NCBI GenBank assembly: GCA_016839815.1
Contig: JAEOTM010000099.1
Location: 1-61,031, forward strand
From: Candidatus Hodarchaeota archaeon
GTDB taxonomy: Archaea > Asgardarchaeota > Heimdallarchaeia > Hodarchaeales > Hodarchaeaceae
Reading direction: 5' to 3'
DNA length: 61,031 bases
Under the pieces are notes generated by a model that was not told where the DNA came from, searched no databases, and saw only the letters and a program-made list of their open reading frames with translations. The translations under genes and the position numbers were made by a program. This document shows, piece by piece, positions 44,749-53,461 of this stretch; the first letter of the stretch is position 1, and each line of letters opens with the position of its first letter.

Positions 44749-44808
44749 CTTCGTTCCATTAACCTAAAAAAATCCTAAAATTTTAATTTTTCTTAGGAGT
44801 GAAACTAT

Positions 44809-45243
44809 GTGAAACACCTCAGTGCTTTTCAAACTGCAGAATTGATTTTAATTCCCCTCACTTTCTTCTTCAGCCAAATAATAATTATCTTATTCGGATT
44901 AGAAATAATAGGTGAAAATACATGGATTCTTATGGGGATTCCGATTGGGATTGGGGTTTTAGTTGCCATAGTCCTCCTAGTAGTTGTAAATAACGCTGTT
45001 ACAATAAATGAATTTCGTCAACTCGAGGTAATGTTTAGGATAATTACGATTATTGGAGGGATTTTATTTATTCTAATTTTAGGTATTCAAATCGTATTTC
45101 AAATTACTGGGATTCTAATATTTTCTCTCCTCACCCTCGTAATTTCCATCATCGGAGATATAATGACTTTTCAGTGTATTTCCTTTCTATTGAGATACAT
45201 ACTTACTCAGGATCATTTAGAATTATCCGAGCATCAACAATAG
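44809..45243 (+). CDS. Four-helix membrane protein of unknown function
   Basis: This 144-residue hydrophobic protein has four predicted transmembrane helices: LILIPLTFFFSQIIIILFGL, TWILMGIPIGIGVLVAIVLL, FRIITIIGGILFILILGIQI and FSLLTLVISIIGDIM. The start is GTG at 44809 behind AGGAG at 44795-44799; the ATG two bases before it leads at once to a stop. The 3' end overlaps the convergent acdB gene by 41 nt. No family is recognised. Confidence 0.65.
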   Translation: MKHLSAFQTAELILIPLTFFFSQIIIILFGLEIIGENTWILMGIPIGIGVLVAIVLLVVVNNAVTINEFRQLEVMFRIITIIGGILFILILGIQIVFQITGILIFSLLTLVISIIGDIMTFQCISFLLRYILTQDHLELSEHQQ

Positions 45244-45907
45244 TAACCCCTTTTTCTGTAGCAAATATAGGATTAAGGTCTAATTCTTCTATTTGAGGAA
45301 GATCGTTGATAAAATCTGAGGTTTTTAGAAGGAGCTCAATTAATGCTTTTTTATCAACTGCTGGTTGACCACGAATACCATCCAGAATTTTTGTGGCTTT
45401 GATCTCTGAAATCATTTCAGTAGCATCTTCACGTTCTATTGGTATTAGCCTGAAAACGACATCTTTTAGAACTTCGACATAAATTCCTCCCAAACCGAAA
45501 GCTAAAATTGGTCCAAACATTGGATCTTGAGTAGAACCAATTAATAATTCGATGCCTGACTCCATTTTTTCTATTAGATAGCCTTCAATATGAGCATCAG
45601 GAAGAAATTTTGCGATTTTTTCTTGCATGGTGTTATATTGTTCTTGTAATTCCTCTACAGTTCTAATTCCAGTTACTACTCCTCCTACATCAGATTTATG
45701 AATTATATCTTCTGAACTAACTTTCAAAACCAACGGAAAACCTATTTTTTCAGCTTCTGCAATTATTTCTTCCAATGATTGTCCGTATCCTGTTGGATTA
45801 ACAGGAAATCCTTCAATTTTAAGGATTGTTTTCGCTTCTTGTACAGTTAAGACTTTTCTTTTCTGTTGTAGGGCGGAATCAAAGATTTTTTTCGCTTCAG
45901 ACATCAT
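45203..45907 (-). CDS. acdB: ADP-forming acetyl-CoA synthetase beta subunit (ATP-grasp)
   Basis: This 234-residue subunit binds ATP/ADP in the reaction acetyl-CoA + ADP + Pi to acetate + ATP + CoA, used by archaea to gain ATP from acyl-CoA. ATP-grasp markers: FPLVLKVSSEDIIHKSDVGGV with the phospho-acceptor histidine region HKSDVGGV, MESGIELLIGSTQDPMFGPI, LAFGLGGIYVEVLKDV, and LDLNPIF near the C-terminus. The alpha (CoA-binding) subunit is not in the window and must be elsewhere. Two ATGs are adjacent at the start. The gene ends inside the convergent membrane-protein gene. Confidence 0.93.
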   Translation of the reverse strand: MMSEAKKIFDSALQQKRKVLTVQEAKTILKIEGFPVNPTGYGQSLEEIIAEAEKIGFPLVLKVSSEDIIHKSDVGGVVTGIRTVEELQEQYNTMQEKIAKFLPDAHIEGYLIEKMESGIELLIGSTQDPMFGPILAFGLGGIYVEVLKDVVFRLIPIEREDATEMISEIKATKILDGIRGQPAVDKKALIELLLKTSDFINDLPQIEELDLNPIFATEKGVTIVDARIILNDPE

Positions 45908-46014
45908 CTTTCCTTCTTACTATCTTCTTAGTCAATCATATGGATTATTTTATATCTTTTAGTAAAGTTGGTTTTCTGTGTTCCTACAGTAAATATTAGT
46001 TGAGTCTGAATGAA

Positions 46015-46914
46015 TTACCTCAAACCTATTGTAAGCAACTCAGAAACGCCTAAAATTTGATTTTTCTTGTCTGATATTCCTTTCAGAATCATAATAAATT
46101 CATCCTTATTAGAGGGAATGTTTATTTGATCATTCACAATTGAATAAATTGCAGATTTTGTCCCGAGACTTCTAACTCCTGCTAAAATCAACACCCACTT
46201 GTTTGTATGATGGGGATTGCGAAAAACTGCTATTAAAGCCTGACTTGGTTCCGAAAACTCATCGTTCTCGGATACAATTTTATTTTCCGTGAAATAAACG
46301 TTGAATTTCTGCTTCAGTGTTTTATTATAATAAGCAGTTAAATCATTCGTAATATGGCCCCCTATTAAAATCAAGTTCTTTGGGGGGAGGGATTTCTTTG
46401 ATATGTACTCTAAATCTGTAATGACGAGTTCAGACACTGGAGTTTGTACGGTACTTGCTAAGTGAGAGCCAAGATACCAGCACAATTCGCCCACGAGATG
46501 TCCATCTCGAGAAATTGCATCATAATGTCCATGAGGCACTGAACTTCCAACTATAATTCGAGCTTCGAATGAATGTGACGTACAGAAACGTGGAAATATT
46601 AATTTGTTATATACTGACTCATCTAGATTTGATTTATCATTTAGTAGTGTAAGTATGAAATCTGTGGCTACAGGTCTGAGTAGCTTCGCTCTTCCTTGTT
46701 TGATCGAACGTACTCCCTGAAACTCTATTAACCCAGCCTGACGTAACTGGGCAAGATGATAATGAATTTTTGATTCAGAAACTTTCAAACTTATTGCTAA
46801 CTGCTTTGCGTAACTAGATTTCTGTTGGATTAGAAGTTTCATGATTTTCCAACGCAATCCGTGGGATAGAACCATTGCTTGTTTAGGATCAATTAAATAA
46901 CGAGATTTTTTCAT
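46015..46914 (-). CDS. Winged-helix transcription regulator with large sensor-like C-domain
   Basis: This 299-residue protein has an ArsR-like winged helix in residues 5-75 (KIMKLLIQQKSSYAKQLAIS, KVSESKIHYHLAQLRQAGLI). The remainder (about 105-299) is alpha/beta with glycine turns (ARIIVGSSVPHGHYD, NLILIGGHITNDLTAYYNK, WVLILAGVRSLGTKSAIYSI). GGxxTN and AGxRxxGTxxA recall archaeal S-layer-type or ligand-binding domains, as inference. It is divergent from glmS, and a 17-bp palindrome at 47045-47061 in the shared region is a candidate operator. The C-domain probably senses a metabolite or contacts another protein. Confidence 0.8.
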   Translation of the reverse strand: MKKSRYLIDPKQAMVLSHGLRWKIMKLLIQQKSSYAKQLAISLKVSESKIHYHLAQLRQAGLIEFQGVRSIKQGRAKLLRPVATDFILTLLNDKSNLDESVYNKLIFPRFCTSHSFEARIIVGSSVPHGHYDAISRDGHLVGELCWYLGSHLASTVQTPVSELVITDLEYISKKSLPPKNLILIGGHITNDLTAYYNKTLKQKFNVYFTENKIVSENDEFSEPSQALIAVFRNPHHTNKWVLILAGVRSLGTKSAIYSIVNDQINIPSNKDEFIMILKGISDKKNQILGVSELLTIGLR

Positions 46915-47245
46915 CAGTTTAACTCCAATCGTACTCAGAGAAACAATAAGATATCAAAAGAACTGCCTCTAAAAAAACTGACTCAAATATATCTAGAATA
47001 GAATCGGTCTAAAATGAATAGTATGTGTCATTTTTACAATAGGAATTCATTAATAATGAATACAGTGTTAATGGGGCATATTCTCTTAAGGATAACTAGA
47101 ATGATTTCTTAAACTGTTTTGATTCGATTATCTACTTCAAGTGAATCTTAAGATAAGACATTTAAATATCGAATATTGTAGATTGTACTGTCAGAATAAT
47201 TTTTATCCATTATACTTATCTCAATTCTGGGTGGAACTACTATCT
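46915..47245. other. Shared upstream region of HTH regulator and glmS
   Basis: 331 nt of AT-rich DNA between the divergent regulator and glmS. It contains the palindrome at 47045-47061 and no sign of another gene. A frame from 47141 joins glmS, but the first 35 residues do not match the family and the mature GlmS needs Cys right after Met. Confidence 0.5.
47045..47061. promoter_or_regulatory. 17-nt palindrome, candidate operator
   Basis: ATTCATTA-A-TAATGAAT with perfect 8-bp arms about one base. It lies 131 nt upstream of the regulator gene and about 185 nt upstream of the glmS ATG. Dimeric winged-helix regulators bind such sites; the link is inferred. Confidence 0.4.
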
Positions 47246-49075
47246 ATGTGTGGAATCATCGCTATCACTACTCGCAAAAAAACCAATGTTTCAAAAATGA
47301 TCACCTCAGGCTTGAAAAGACTTGAGTACCGAGGGTATGACAGTGTCGGGATTGCAACTATCAGTGAGGGAAAAATTCAGACAATGAAAGATGCAGGTAC
47401 TATTGATGATGTAACAAGTAGATACTCTTTTGAATCTCTTCAGGGGAGTACTGGAATCGGACATACCCGATGGGCTACCCATGGTCCGCCAACAAGAATT
47501 AATGCCCATCCTCATGCTGATTGCACAAATTCATTAATGGTAGTTCATAATGGAATCATCGATAACTATCTATCTCTCAGAAATGATCTAAAAAAACAAG
47601 GTCATAAGTTTAAATCAGAAACGGATACTGAAGTTCTGGCACATTTAATTGAAGAAGAATTTAAGTTTGAAAAAGGGCCAAATGCCGTAATCAATTCCTT
47701 TAAAAAAGCACTATCAAAGATAGAAGGTACCTATGCCATCACCTTAATCCATACAGCCGATCCTACAAAAATATTCTTAGCCCGTAAAGATAGTCCACTT
47801 GTTATAGGAGTACATGAAGACACAAAATTTGCTGCGAGTGATATACCTGCTTTCTTGGAATATACAAAAAGTGCTATTGTACTAAAAAATGGTGAAGTTG
47901 CCACATTAACACCAGAGGCAGTTTATATAGAAAAAAATGGATTTAGAGTGCAACCAAAGCCATTTATTGTATCTTGGACTGCAGAAAGTGCACAAAAAAG
48001 CGGATATCCTCATTTTATGTTAAAAGAAATTCATGAACAACCTATCGCTCTGCAAAATACATTAAGCGTAAATACTGACGCCCTTGAACAAGCTACAAGA
48101 AGAATTCTTGATGCAAAGAAAGTAATCTTCCTCGCCGCTGGGACTAGTTATCATGCAGGACTTACTAGTTATTACCAATTTCAGCGACTTCTGAAACAAA
48201 AACCAATATATCCAATTATTGCATCAGAGTATGAAACCTATGAGCATTTAATTGATGAAGAAACGTGTATTCTTGCTGTAAGCCAATCTGGTGAAACATT
48301 AGACGTGATGAAAGGGCTTACTTCAGCGAGAAAAGCAGGGGCAAAAATTATATCAATAGCAAATGTCATTGATTCTTCAATTCCTAGATTGAGTCAAGTG
48401 GCTCTTTACACAAAAGCTGGACCAGAGATCGGGGTTGCAGCTACGAAAACTCATACTGCACAAGTTGCCTTACTCGTAAGATTAGCATTAGAGCTTGAAT
48501 TTTCATTAGATACATGGACTCAGAAGGAATTTTCATCTATTATTACTGATTTTACCTCAGAGGTTCCAACCATTGCACGAACTGTCATAAATCAGAACGA
48601 ATTTAAATCTAAACAGCTAGCCGCTCACATAGCAAATCAAAATCATTCATATTTCCTCGCGAGAGGTAGAAATTTGCCAATTGCAATGGAAGGCGCCTTG
48701 AAATTAAAAGAAATTTCTTATATTCATGCTGAAGCTTTTCCTGCAGGAGAAAGTAAGCATGGCCCAATAGCTATTGTAGAACCTAATTTTCCCGTCTTTG
48801 TAATATCCCCAAGGGATGAAACAACCAAAAAGATGTTAAGTAATTCTGAAGAAATGAAAGCCCGTGGGGGATACATTATTTCTATTACTCATAAAGATCA
48901 AGAACTCGTGGGAAGGTCTGATCAAAGTTTTCTTATTCCTAAGTCCAGTACCCCATTAGTTACGCCCATCTCATATGTTATTCCACTGCAAATGATATCC
49001 TACTATGCCGCAGTTCAGCGTGGCTTCGATCCTGATAAACCCAAAAATCTAGCAAAAACTGTTACGGTAGAATAA
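47246..49075 (+). CDS. glmS: Glutamine-fructose-6-phosphate aminotransferase
   Basis: This 609-residue enzyme makes glucosamine 6-phosphate from fructose 6-phosphate and glutamine, the entry to UDP-GlcNAc and glycan synthesis. The N-terminal glutaminase has the nucleophile Cys2 (MCGIIAIT), RLEYRGYDSVG, GHTRWATHG and HNGIIDNY. Two SIS domains follow (VIFLAAGTSYHAGLTSYYQF, ILAVSQSGETLDVMKGL, YFLARGRNLPIAMEGALKLK), and ESKHGPIAIVEP precedes the C-terminal DKPKNLAKTVTVE. The frame continues upstream to 47141, but Cys2 fixes the ATG at 47246. A SIS-only paralog is at 4.6 kb. Confidence 0.97.
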   Translation: MCGIIAITTRKKTNVSKMITSGLKRLEYRGYDSVGIATISEGKIQTMKDAGTIDDVTSRYSFESLQGSTGIGHTRWATHGPPTRINAHPHADCTNSLMVVHNGIIDNYLSLRNDLKKQGHKFKSETDTEVLAHLIEEEFKFEKGPNAVINSFKKALSKIEGTYAITLIHTADPTKIFLARKDSPLVIGVHEDTKFAASDIPAFLEYTKSAIVLKNGEVATLTPEAVYIEKNGFRVQPKPFIVSWTAESAQKSGYPHFMLKEIHEQPIALQNTLSVNTDALEQATRRILDAKKVIFLAAGTSYHAGLTSYYQFQRLLKQKPIYPIIASEYETYEHLIDEETCILAVSQSGETLDVMKGLTSARKAGAKIISIANVIDSSIPRLSQVALYTKAGPEIGVAATKTHTAQVALLVRLALELEFSLDTWTQKEFSSIITDFTSEVPTIARTVINQNEFKSKQLAAHIANQNHSYFLARGRNLPIAMEGALKLKEISYIHAEAFPAGESKHGPIAIVEPNFPVFVISPRDETTKKMLSNSEEMKARGGYIISITHKDQELVGRSDQSFLIPKSSTPLVTPISYVIPLQMISYYAAVQRGFDPDKPKNLAKTVTVE

Positions 49076-49088
49076 TGTAAAGAGTTGC

Positions 49089-49415
49089 TTACCTATATAG
49101 TACGCGCTCTAGAGTTTTTGAGGACTTATCCTCTTCTATTTTATTTTCTTCTTCCTCTTGATCCATGGGGATTCGATAGAATTTATTTTCATTCCCCACT
49201 TGGACATAAATTGCTCCAGGATATTTATTTTTGTTATCCAATTTCTCTTTGAATTGTCCAAAGAACCGGATAATTTCGTCTTTTGTTTCAGAAACAGCTA
49301 TCACACGGCTTCCATAAAGCAATACCCATTTGCCTTTGCATATTGCCTTTCGTAGGAGAGCCTGCATACTCCAATATGATGCTTCTTCATGGAGAAAGTA
49401 ATCTAAAATCGTCAA
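49089..49415 (-). CDS. Small protein with DUF5678-like core
   Basis: This 108-residue protein contains a short beta unit ICKGKWVLLYGSRVIAVSETKD followed by a helix (EIIRFFGQFKEKL) and a beta strand PGAIYVQVGNE, a pattern that recalls DUF5678 (GkWVA..g..vva.g). The last 25 residues are Glu- and Lys-rich. The function is unknown. It is convergent with glmS, 13 nt away. The ATG is supported by composition only. Confidence 0.6.
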   Translation of the reverse strand: MTILDYFLHEEASYWSMQALLRKAICKGKWVLLYGSRVIAVSETKDEIIRFFGQFKEKLDNKNKYPGAIYVQVGNENKFYRIPMDQEEEENKIEEDKSSKTLERVLYR

Positions 49416-49619
49416 ACAATTGCATCCTTTTTCTTGATGAATTAATATCTGTCAAGAAAAAATCATGTTCCTCTTGAAATCTTAGGTTAAAAAAAGTTAT
49501 GGTTGAATGAAATAAAGATTAGAGGGGTTTATATCCTCAATTATTGATCAAAAGGTAGAGAAATCTATTTCTTATTAAAATTTCAAAAGGAAAAAAACAA
49601 AAATGAGCGATTCACGGAT

Positions 49620-50066
49620 CTAAATAGGTTCGAAGAGGATCCAGAAGTGGATAGCAAATCCAGTCAATATAGCCATGATAATCAAGCGAATTGTGGTTCC
49701 AATGATGCGTTCTCTTATTGTTCGTTCCTTACTGGTCTCTACGAAGAAAATTAACCAGAAAACCGAAAATATCCCACCAAATGAAAATATGAGTGCCAAC
49801 GGGTAATAAAGTCCTTCATCGATAAATGGAATCCACCCAGAGAATTCATCTTCACTAGTGGTGGTAGAGTTTGTTGTATCAGTATCATTTTGAAGAATAT
49901 TGAACGATATGGAGAAATCTAACATTTCAGTTTCTTCAATAGCAGGGATTTGGTTAGTATTTCCATTCTCCTGATGATGGGAAGTTACGGGAGTTATGAC
50001 AAATACTGTGAATAGAGTTAGTATAAAAAGACATATACCAATATGTCGAATACCCTTAGAGGTCAT
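49620..50066 (-). CDS. Secreted/membrane protein with signal peptide and two helices
   Basis: This 148-residue protein has a signal-like N-terminus (IGICLFILTLFTVFVITPVTS), an outside Ser/Thr/Asn-rich segment of about 60 residues with several N-x-S/T sequons, and two helices (ALIFSFGGIFSVFWLIFFV, TIRLIIMAILTGFAIHFWIL). No family is recognised. Between the helices is a basic cytoplasmic loop (ETSKERTIRERIIG). It lies alone between the DUF5678-like gene and tRNA-Gly. Confidence 0.65.
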   Translation of the reverse strand: MTSKGIRHIGICLFILTLFTVFVITPVTSHHQENGNTNQIPAIEETEMLDFSISFNILQNDTDTTNSTTTSEDEFSGWIPFIDEGLYYPLALIFSFGGIFSVFWLIFFVETSKERTIRERIIGTTIRLIIMAILTGFAIHFWILFEPI

Positions 50067-50277
50067 TGTTTTTCTTTACTCCAAGAATTAGGCTGAAGAA
50101 ATCGCCCTTTTCATCGAATCTTGCTTAAAAGCAGTTGTTTAAAAAAACTTACTTAATATTCCAGCTTCATTTATTTTTACATTAAACTGCTAAACTGAGG
50201 GGAAAAGAATAAAGAAAAATAATTAAATCTCCCTGATAGCCTTATTATTTTTAATTAACAATTTAAACAAAAATGAT

Positions 50278-50350
50278 GCGCTGATAGTCTAGTCTGGTAG
50301 GACTCCAGCCTTCCAAGCTGGCTGCCCGGGTTCAAATCCCGGTCGGCGCA
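50278..50350 (+). tRNA. tRNA-Gly (anticodon UCC)
   Basis: A full cloverleaf of 73 nt is visible. The acceptor GCGCTGA pairs with TCGGCGC (one U-G), the D-stem GTCT pairs with GGAC, the anticodon stem CCAGC/GCTGG encloses CTTCCAA with anticodon TCC, and the T-arm is CCGGG-TTCAAAT-CCCGG. The discriminator base is A and CCA is not encoded. No intron is present. The aRF1 stop codon, on the minus strand, is 17 nt downstream. Confidence 0.96.
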
Positions 50351-50366
50351 TGTTTTAATTCTGAAT

Positions 50367-51608
50367 TCAGGATAGAACATAACGCAAAATTACGCATATT
50401 CCACCAAAACTTTCAATTTGCCTTCCTTCTTCTGTTTGAGAACTAATAATCTCTACCTGAGTGTTTGTCTTTTCAGCTAAATCGCCAAGATCCATAATCA
50501 AATCTTTTATTGTAACATCCCAGTTAGTATTATTACATTTAGTGCATTGATTTTTTTGTAGACTAGAAATCACTGTATCAACATTATCTGGATCTACGGT
50601 ATTTTCAACAAGATAGTCACAATTCTTACATTGAGCGATAATCCTTTTCTTTTTAACACTCTCAGAAATTAGTAATACTTCAACAGCTCCCATAATTAAA
50701 TTTTCTCTGACTTGTTGTTCCCCATAGTTGCCTTTTCCTTCTAATAATGCTTCTTTGAATCTCCGTACTAGCTGCTTCTCTTCCATAATCGCAATTCCTT
50801 CTAACACATCCTCAGAATTCTCAACTAGTTCGTTAATTCCTCCTTCATCTCCTCCATATCCCAAGTCCTTTATTCCTGCAACTTTGTCTTTTAGTCGATT
50901 ATCAAAATGCTCGACAACTTGATCTTTAGTTTGACCAGGGCCGCCAATAATAACTCCTTTCAATTCAAATTTAGCATCTTCGAGGAAGTATTGCTTCATT
51001 TCATCAGCAACTCGTTTTAGATATCGAGCTATGGCTTCAACACGCAATCGAGCGTAACGGACACTACTCTGACCTCCTTTTCTATGTTTTTTTGCCGCTC
51101 CACTACGTGTACTCTTAATAATCTGAACCCGATCCCCTTGCAAGGTTGCAATTGTAGCTTTAGCACTATCTATAGCTAATAGGGCATACACATCTTTTTC
51201 CCCGAGTTTTTCAATAAGGTGCTCTACATGGAATCGATTATCACAAACATATAATTTACGTGAAATCGGATCTTTCGGCTCAAATACGTAAGATTCTAAT
51301 TTAAAGTCCTTATGTCCAGAATCTGCTGTAGCGCCTGCAAATATTGCCAAACCTGATTCTGGTGCTTTATGTCCATACAGTCTGAGCTTTCCAATTACAT
51401 TTCTTAATGCAGAGACAACGTTTTTCTGAGTAAATTTACTTCTAATATTGGTAGCCGTGCCAATTTCATCTGATAATTCTTGTACGAAATCTGCGATGGC
51501 ACGATTCGGAGGAACATAGAGAGAAATTAAACAAGTGCTTCCATCTGGAGATTCTTTAGCTTTTAATTCGTTTAATTCCTGTTCATACTTATAAGCTCTG
51601 TAAGAAAT
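50367..51608 (-). CDS. prf1: Peptide chain release factor aRF1 (non-ATG start)
   Basis: This release factor of about 413 residues reads all three stop codons and triggers peptide release; it matches eRF1. N-domain: NIRS at about 54-57 (NIKS in most), YVCDNRF (YxCxxxF) at about 120-126. The catalytic GGQ is at about 178-180 in KKHRKGGQSSVRYARLR. The C-domain has the CKNCDY and CTKCNN cysteine pairs. The first in-frame stop upstream is TAA at 51654-51656. No ATG, GTG or TTG lies between it and a TTG at 51350 deep in the conserved domain. The likely start is ATT at 51608 or ATC at 51611 behind GAGGAG (51618-51623). Numbering assumes ATT. Confidence 0.93.
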   Translation of the reverse strand: MSYRAYKYEQELNELKAKESPDGSTCLISLYVPPNRAIADFVQELSDEIGTATNIRSKFTQKNVVSALRNVIGKLRLYGHKAPESGLAIFAGATADSGHKDFKLESYVFEPKDPISRKLYVCDNRFHVEHLIEKLGEKDVYALLAIDSAKATIATLQGDRVQIIKSTRSGAAKKHRKGGQSSVRYARLRVEAIARYLKRVADEMKQYFLEDAKFELKGVIIGGPGQTKDQVVEHFDNRLKDKVAGIKDLGYGGDEGGINELVENSEDVLEGIAIMEEKQLVRRFKEALLEGKGNYGEQQVRENLIMGAVEVLLISESVKKKRIIAQCKNCDYLVENTVDPDNVDTVISSLQKNQCTKCNNTNWDVTIKDLIMDLGDLAEKTNTQVEIISSQTEEGRQIESFGGICVILRYVLS

Positions 51609-51617
51609 GATAAACTT

Positions 51618-51623
51618 CTCCTC
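51618..51623 (-). promoter_or_regulatory. Ribosome-binding site that fixes the aRF1 start
   Basis: GAGGAG on the minus strand, in the aRF1 frame. It ends 6 nt before an ATC codon and 9 nt before an ATT codon. This is the normal Shine-Dalgarno spacing, and it is the only such site between the upstream stop and the conserved N-domain. Confidence 0.65.
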
Positions 51624-51775
51624 TAGTATTGCTGGAATGTATTTATTCTCCCCTTACTCCATATTTCCTTCTTTCAACACATCATTAAAAGTATTATCAA
51701 TGATAATAGCAAAAGAAGGAGAGAATAACTAATTTACTAAGATTGAATCTTCAAAAGACATCTCCGTTTCCTGAT

Positions 51776-52774
51776 TTATTTCTCATATACAGGTCGAAGT
51801 AATTTCTCAAGTAGATTGTATTTTCTTATTAACGCATTTAAAGTTAAATGTTCCCAATCAGATATAGCAGAGTACTCTACCAAATCCAAACTTAGGAGGA
51901 GGGAGTTATTCTCTTGGAATAAAGTCGATATTTCACCTATAAGCTTCACAAGCTTTTGTATTTGTAAATTAATACTTCTTTTTTTATATTCCATAAAAGA
52001 TGACAAGTTTTCAAAAATATTAATCTCTTTACCTATAAGTATCGATTGGGATCGATCAATGTGGTCTGGAAGCATCTGAATTTGTTGGTTCAAATTTAAA
52101 GAATGCCCAATGAACAGATTACGATTCCAAAAACTTGATAAACCTAAATATTGAGCTTCAGGGGGAAAAAAATCTAGATCTATTGTTAAATAGACTGTCT
52201 TATTTTTGATCCAATCTAAGAATGGTTTCTCATCCCTCAACTCTGTCAAGCTTGGTTGAAAATATTTGGCAACCTTAGATCCTGATTTTACCTCATAATC
52301 TGGATCAGCCCAACCTCCTACAATCGCTGTCTTTCTGGCAAGTTTAGGTGTAATCCAAGCCCCATGGATTCCGAAAGAATTCCCCAAATCCAAGTGTGCA
52401 TCAAAAGTAATGATTCTTAACTGGTCTTCGTACTTACGTGATAAAATTTCAGCTTTATAACGTGAAGGAGCATGGGACGTCGATATACCTATTTCTTTAG
52501 TACTGAGTTCCCAAGAATTCTCCGGAATATCCCTGAAAGAATGAGTATTCAAGATATTACAGTGAGGTGCTTTACTAAGAAGGTTTTTGACGTGATTTTC
52601 AAATATATAATTCACCAGACCCTGAAAATCGACTTGGGGATACTTTCCACGAATTTTCTGAATCTGACGCCAAGCCCAATATTCCTCTGCCCAAAATTGT
52701 GTAATTCCATAGGTCGAACTGGGAACGCAGTCTGGATATGGAGAATTATGTATATAATTCGGATGTTTAGTCAA
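51776..52774 (-). CDS. Divergent arginase-family (ureohydrolase-fold) protein
   Basis: This 332-residue protein shows the core of arginases and agmatinases: ITFDAHLDLGNSFGIHGAWI (the Asp-His-Asp metal segment) and YLTIDLDFFPPEAQ (the second DxD metal segment). The usual GGDH motif is replaced by ISTSHAPSRY, and the C-terminal half is poor in family motifs. It may be a non-arginase hydrolase of unknown substrate, or a pseudo-enzyme. It starts 6 nt after the UMP kinase stop, so the two genes probably form an operon. Confidence 0.75.
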   Translation of the reverse strand: MTKHPNYIHNSPYPDCVPSSTYGITQFWAEEYWAWRQIQKIRGKYPQVDFQGLVNYIFENHVKNLLSKAPHCNILNTHSFRDIPENSWELSTKEIGISTSHAPSRYKAEILSRKYEDQLRIITFDAHLDLGNSFGIHGAWITPKLARKTAIVGGWADPDYEVKSGSKVAKYFQPSLTELRDEKPFLDWIKNKTVYLTIDLDFFPPEAQYLGLSSFWNRNLFIGHSLNLNQQIQMLPDHIDRSQSILIGKEINIFENLSSFMEYKKRSINLQIQKLVKLIGEISTLFQENNSLLLSLDLVEYSAISDWEHLTLNALIRKYNLLEKLLRPVYEK

Positions 52775-52780
52775 TTCTAA

Positions 52781-53461
52781 TCAAGAGTTCTGGATTATTG
52801 TACCTACGTTGACTCCTTCAATGGCTTGTCGAATTTTCTGTATTTCTTTTGGACAAATTATAATCCTCATATTAGATCTTTCACAAATCTTTGCTGCAAT
52901 CAGAGTGAATGGGGCATTTGATCCGGCTCCTAGAGAAAGGGGAGAAATTACTTCATAAAATTCCTTATATGATAATTCAGGAAATTTTCTCGCATCAGAA
53001 TTGTTTCTAGGATCCTTATCATAAATTCCATCAACATTTGTGACATTTATTAAAATAGGTGACCCGAAAAGGTCAGCAACAACAGCAGCGTCTTCATCAG
53101 TTTTAACAGCAGGTAAAAAACCCCCAGATAACCCAATATCATAATGTTGCATTTGTTGCATTAATTCCTCCACAGTTCGGGGCAAAACTGGAGCGGTTTT
53201 TCCTTTAAAATAATACGATAATAATTCTGCATTTAACCATGTTGCAGCAATTCCCATATAATCTCGTTCACCCTCAGTAAGTCCTTGAGGAAGCGCATGA
53301 ATATAATCACGAGCGACTTTTCCCCCCCCGCAAACAATCATGAATTTGTACTTCGATAAAAGTTCTAGAATTACCTTGGTAAATTCCTTTAAGAATTTGA
53401 CATCAATTTCTCCTGGATTAATTATTGAACCACCTAAAGATAGAGTAATAACTGGTTTCAT
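52781..53461 (-). CDS. pyrH: UMP kinase (archaeal type)
   Basis: This 226-residue amino-acid-kinase-fold enzyme phosphorylates UMP to UDP. It has LSLGGSIINPGEIDV (N-terminal Lys/Gly region), VCGGGKVARDYI, DYMGIAATWLNAELL, GGFLPAVKTDEDAAVVADLF, ITNVDGIYDKDP-like VTNVDGIYDKDPRNN and GSNAPFTLIAAKI, all typical of the archaeal monofunctional UMPK. It was checked as isopentenyl phosphate kinase because of the mevalonate island, but the IPK signature His in the GGGxxGH segment is absent. It starts an operon with the ureohydrolase-like gene. Confidence 0.93.
   Translation of the reverse strand: MKPVITLSLGGSIINPGEIDVKFLKEFTKVILELLSKYKFMIVCGGGKVARDYIHALPQGLTEGERDYMGIAATWLNAELLSYYFKGKTAPVLPRTVEELMQQMQHYDIGLSGGFLPAVKTDEDAAVVADLFGSPILINVTNVDGIYDKDPRNNSDARKFPELSYKEFYEVISPLSLGAGSNAPFTLIAAKICERSNMRIIICPKEIQKIRQAIEGVNVGTIIQNS

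Noticed and set aside
50367..51350. aRF1 as an N-terminally truncated gene starting at TTG 51350
   Set aside because: The codons upstream of 51350 encode the conserved N-domain (LISLYVPP, NIRS) without any stop until 51656.
52781..53461. UMP kinase gene as isopentenyl phosphate kinase to complete the archaeal mevalonate route
   Set aside because: Motifs fit archaeal UMP kinase (DYMGIAATWLNAELL, GGFLPAVKTDEDAAVV), and the IPK-specific histidine segment is not seen.
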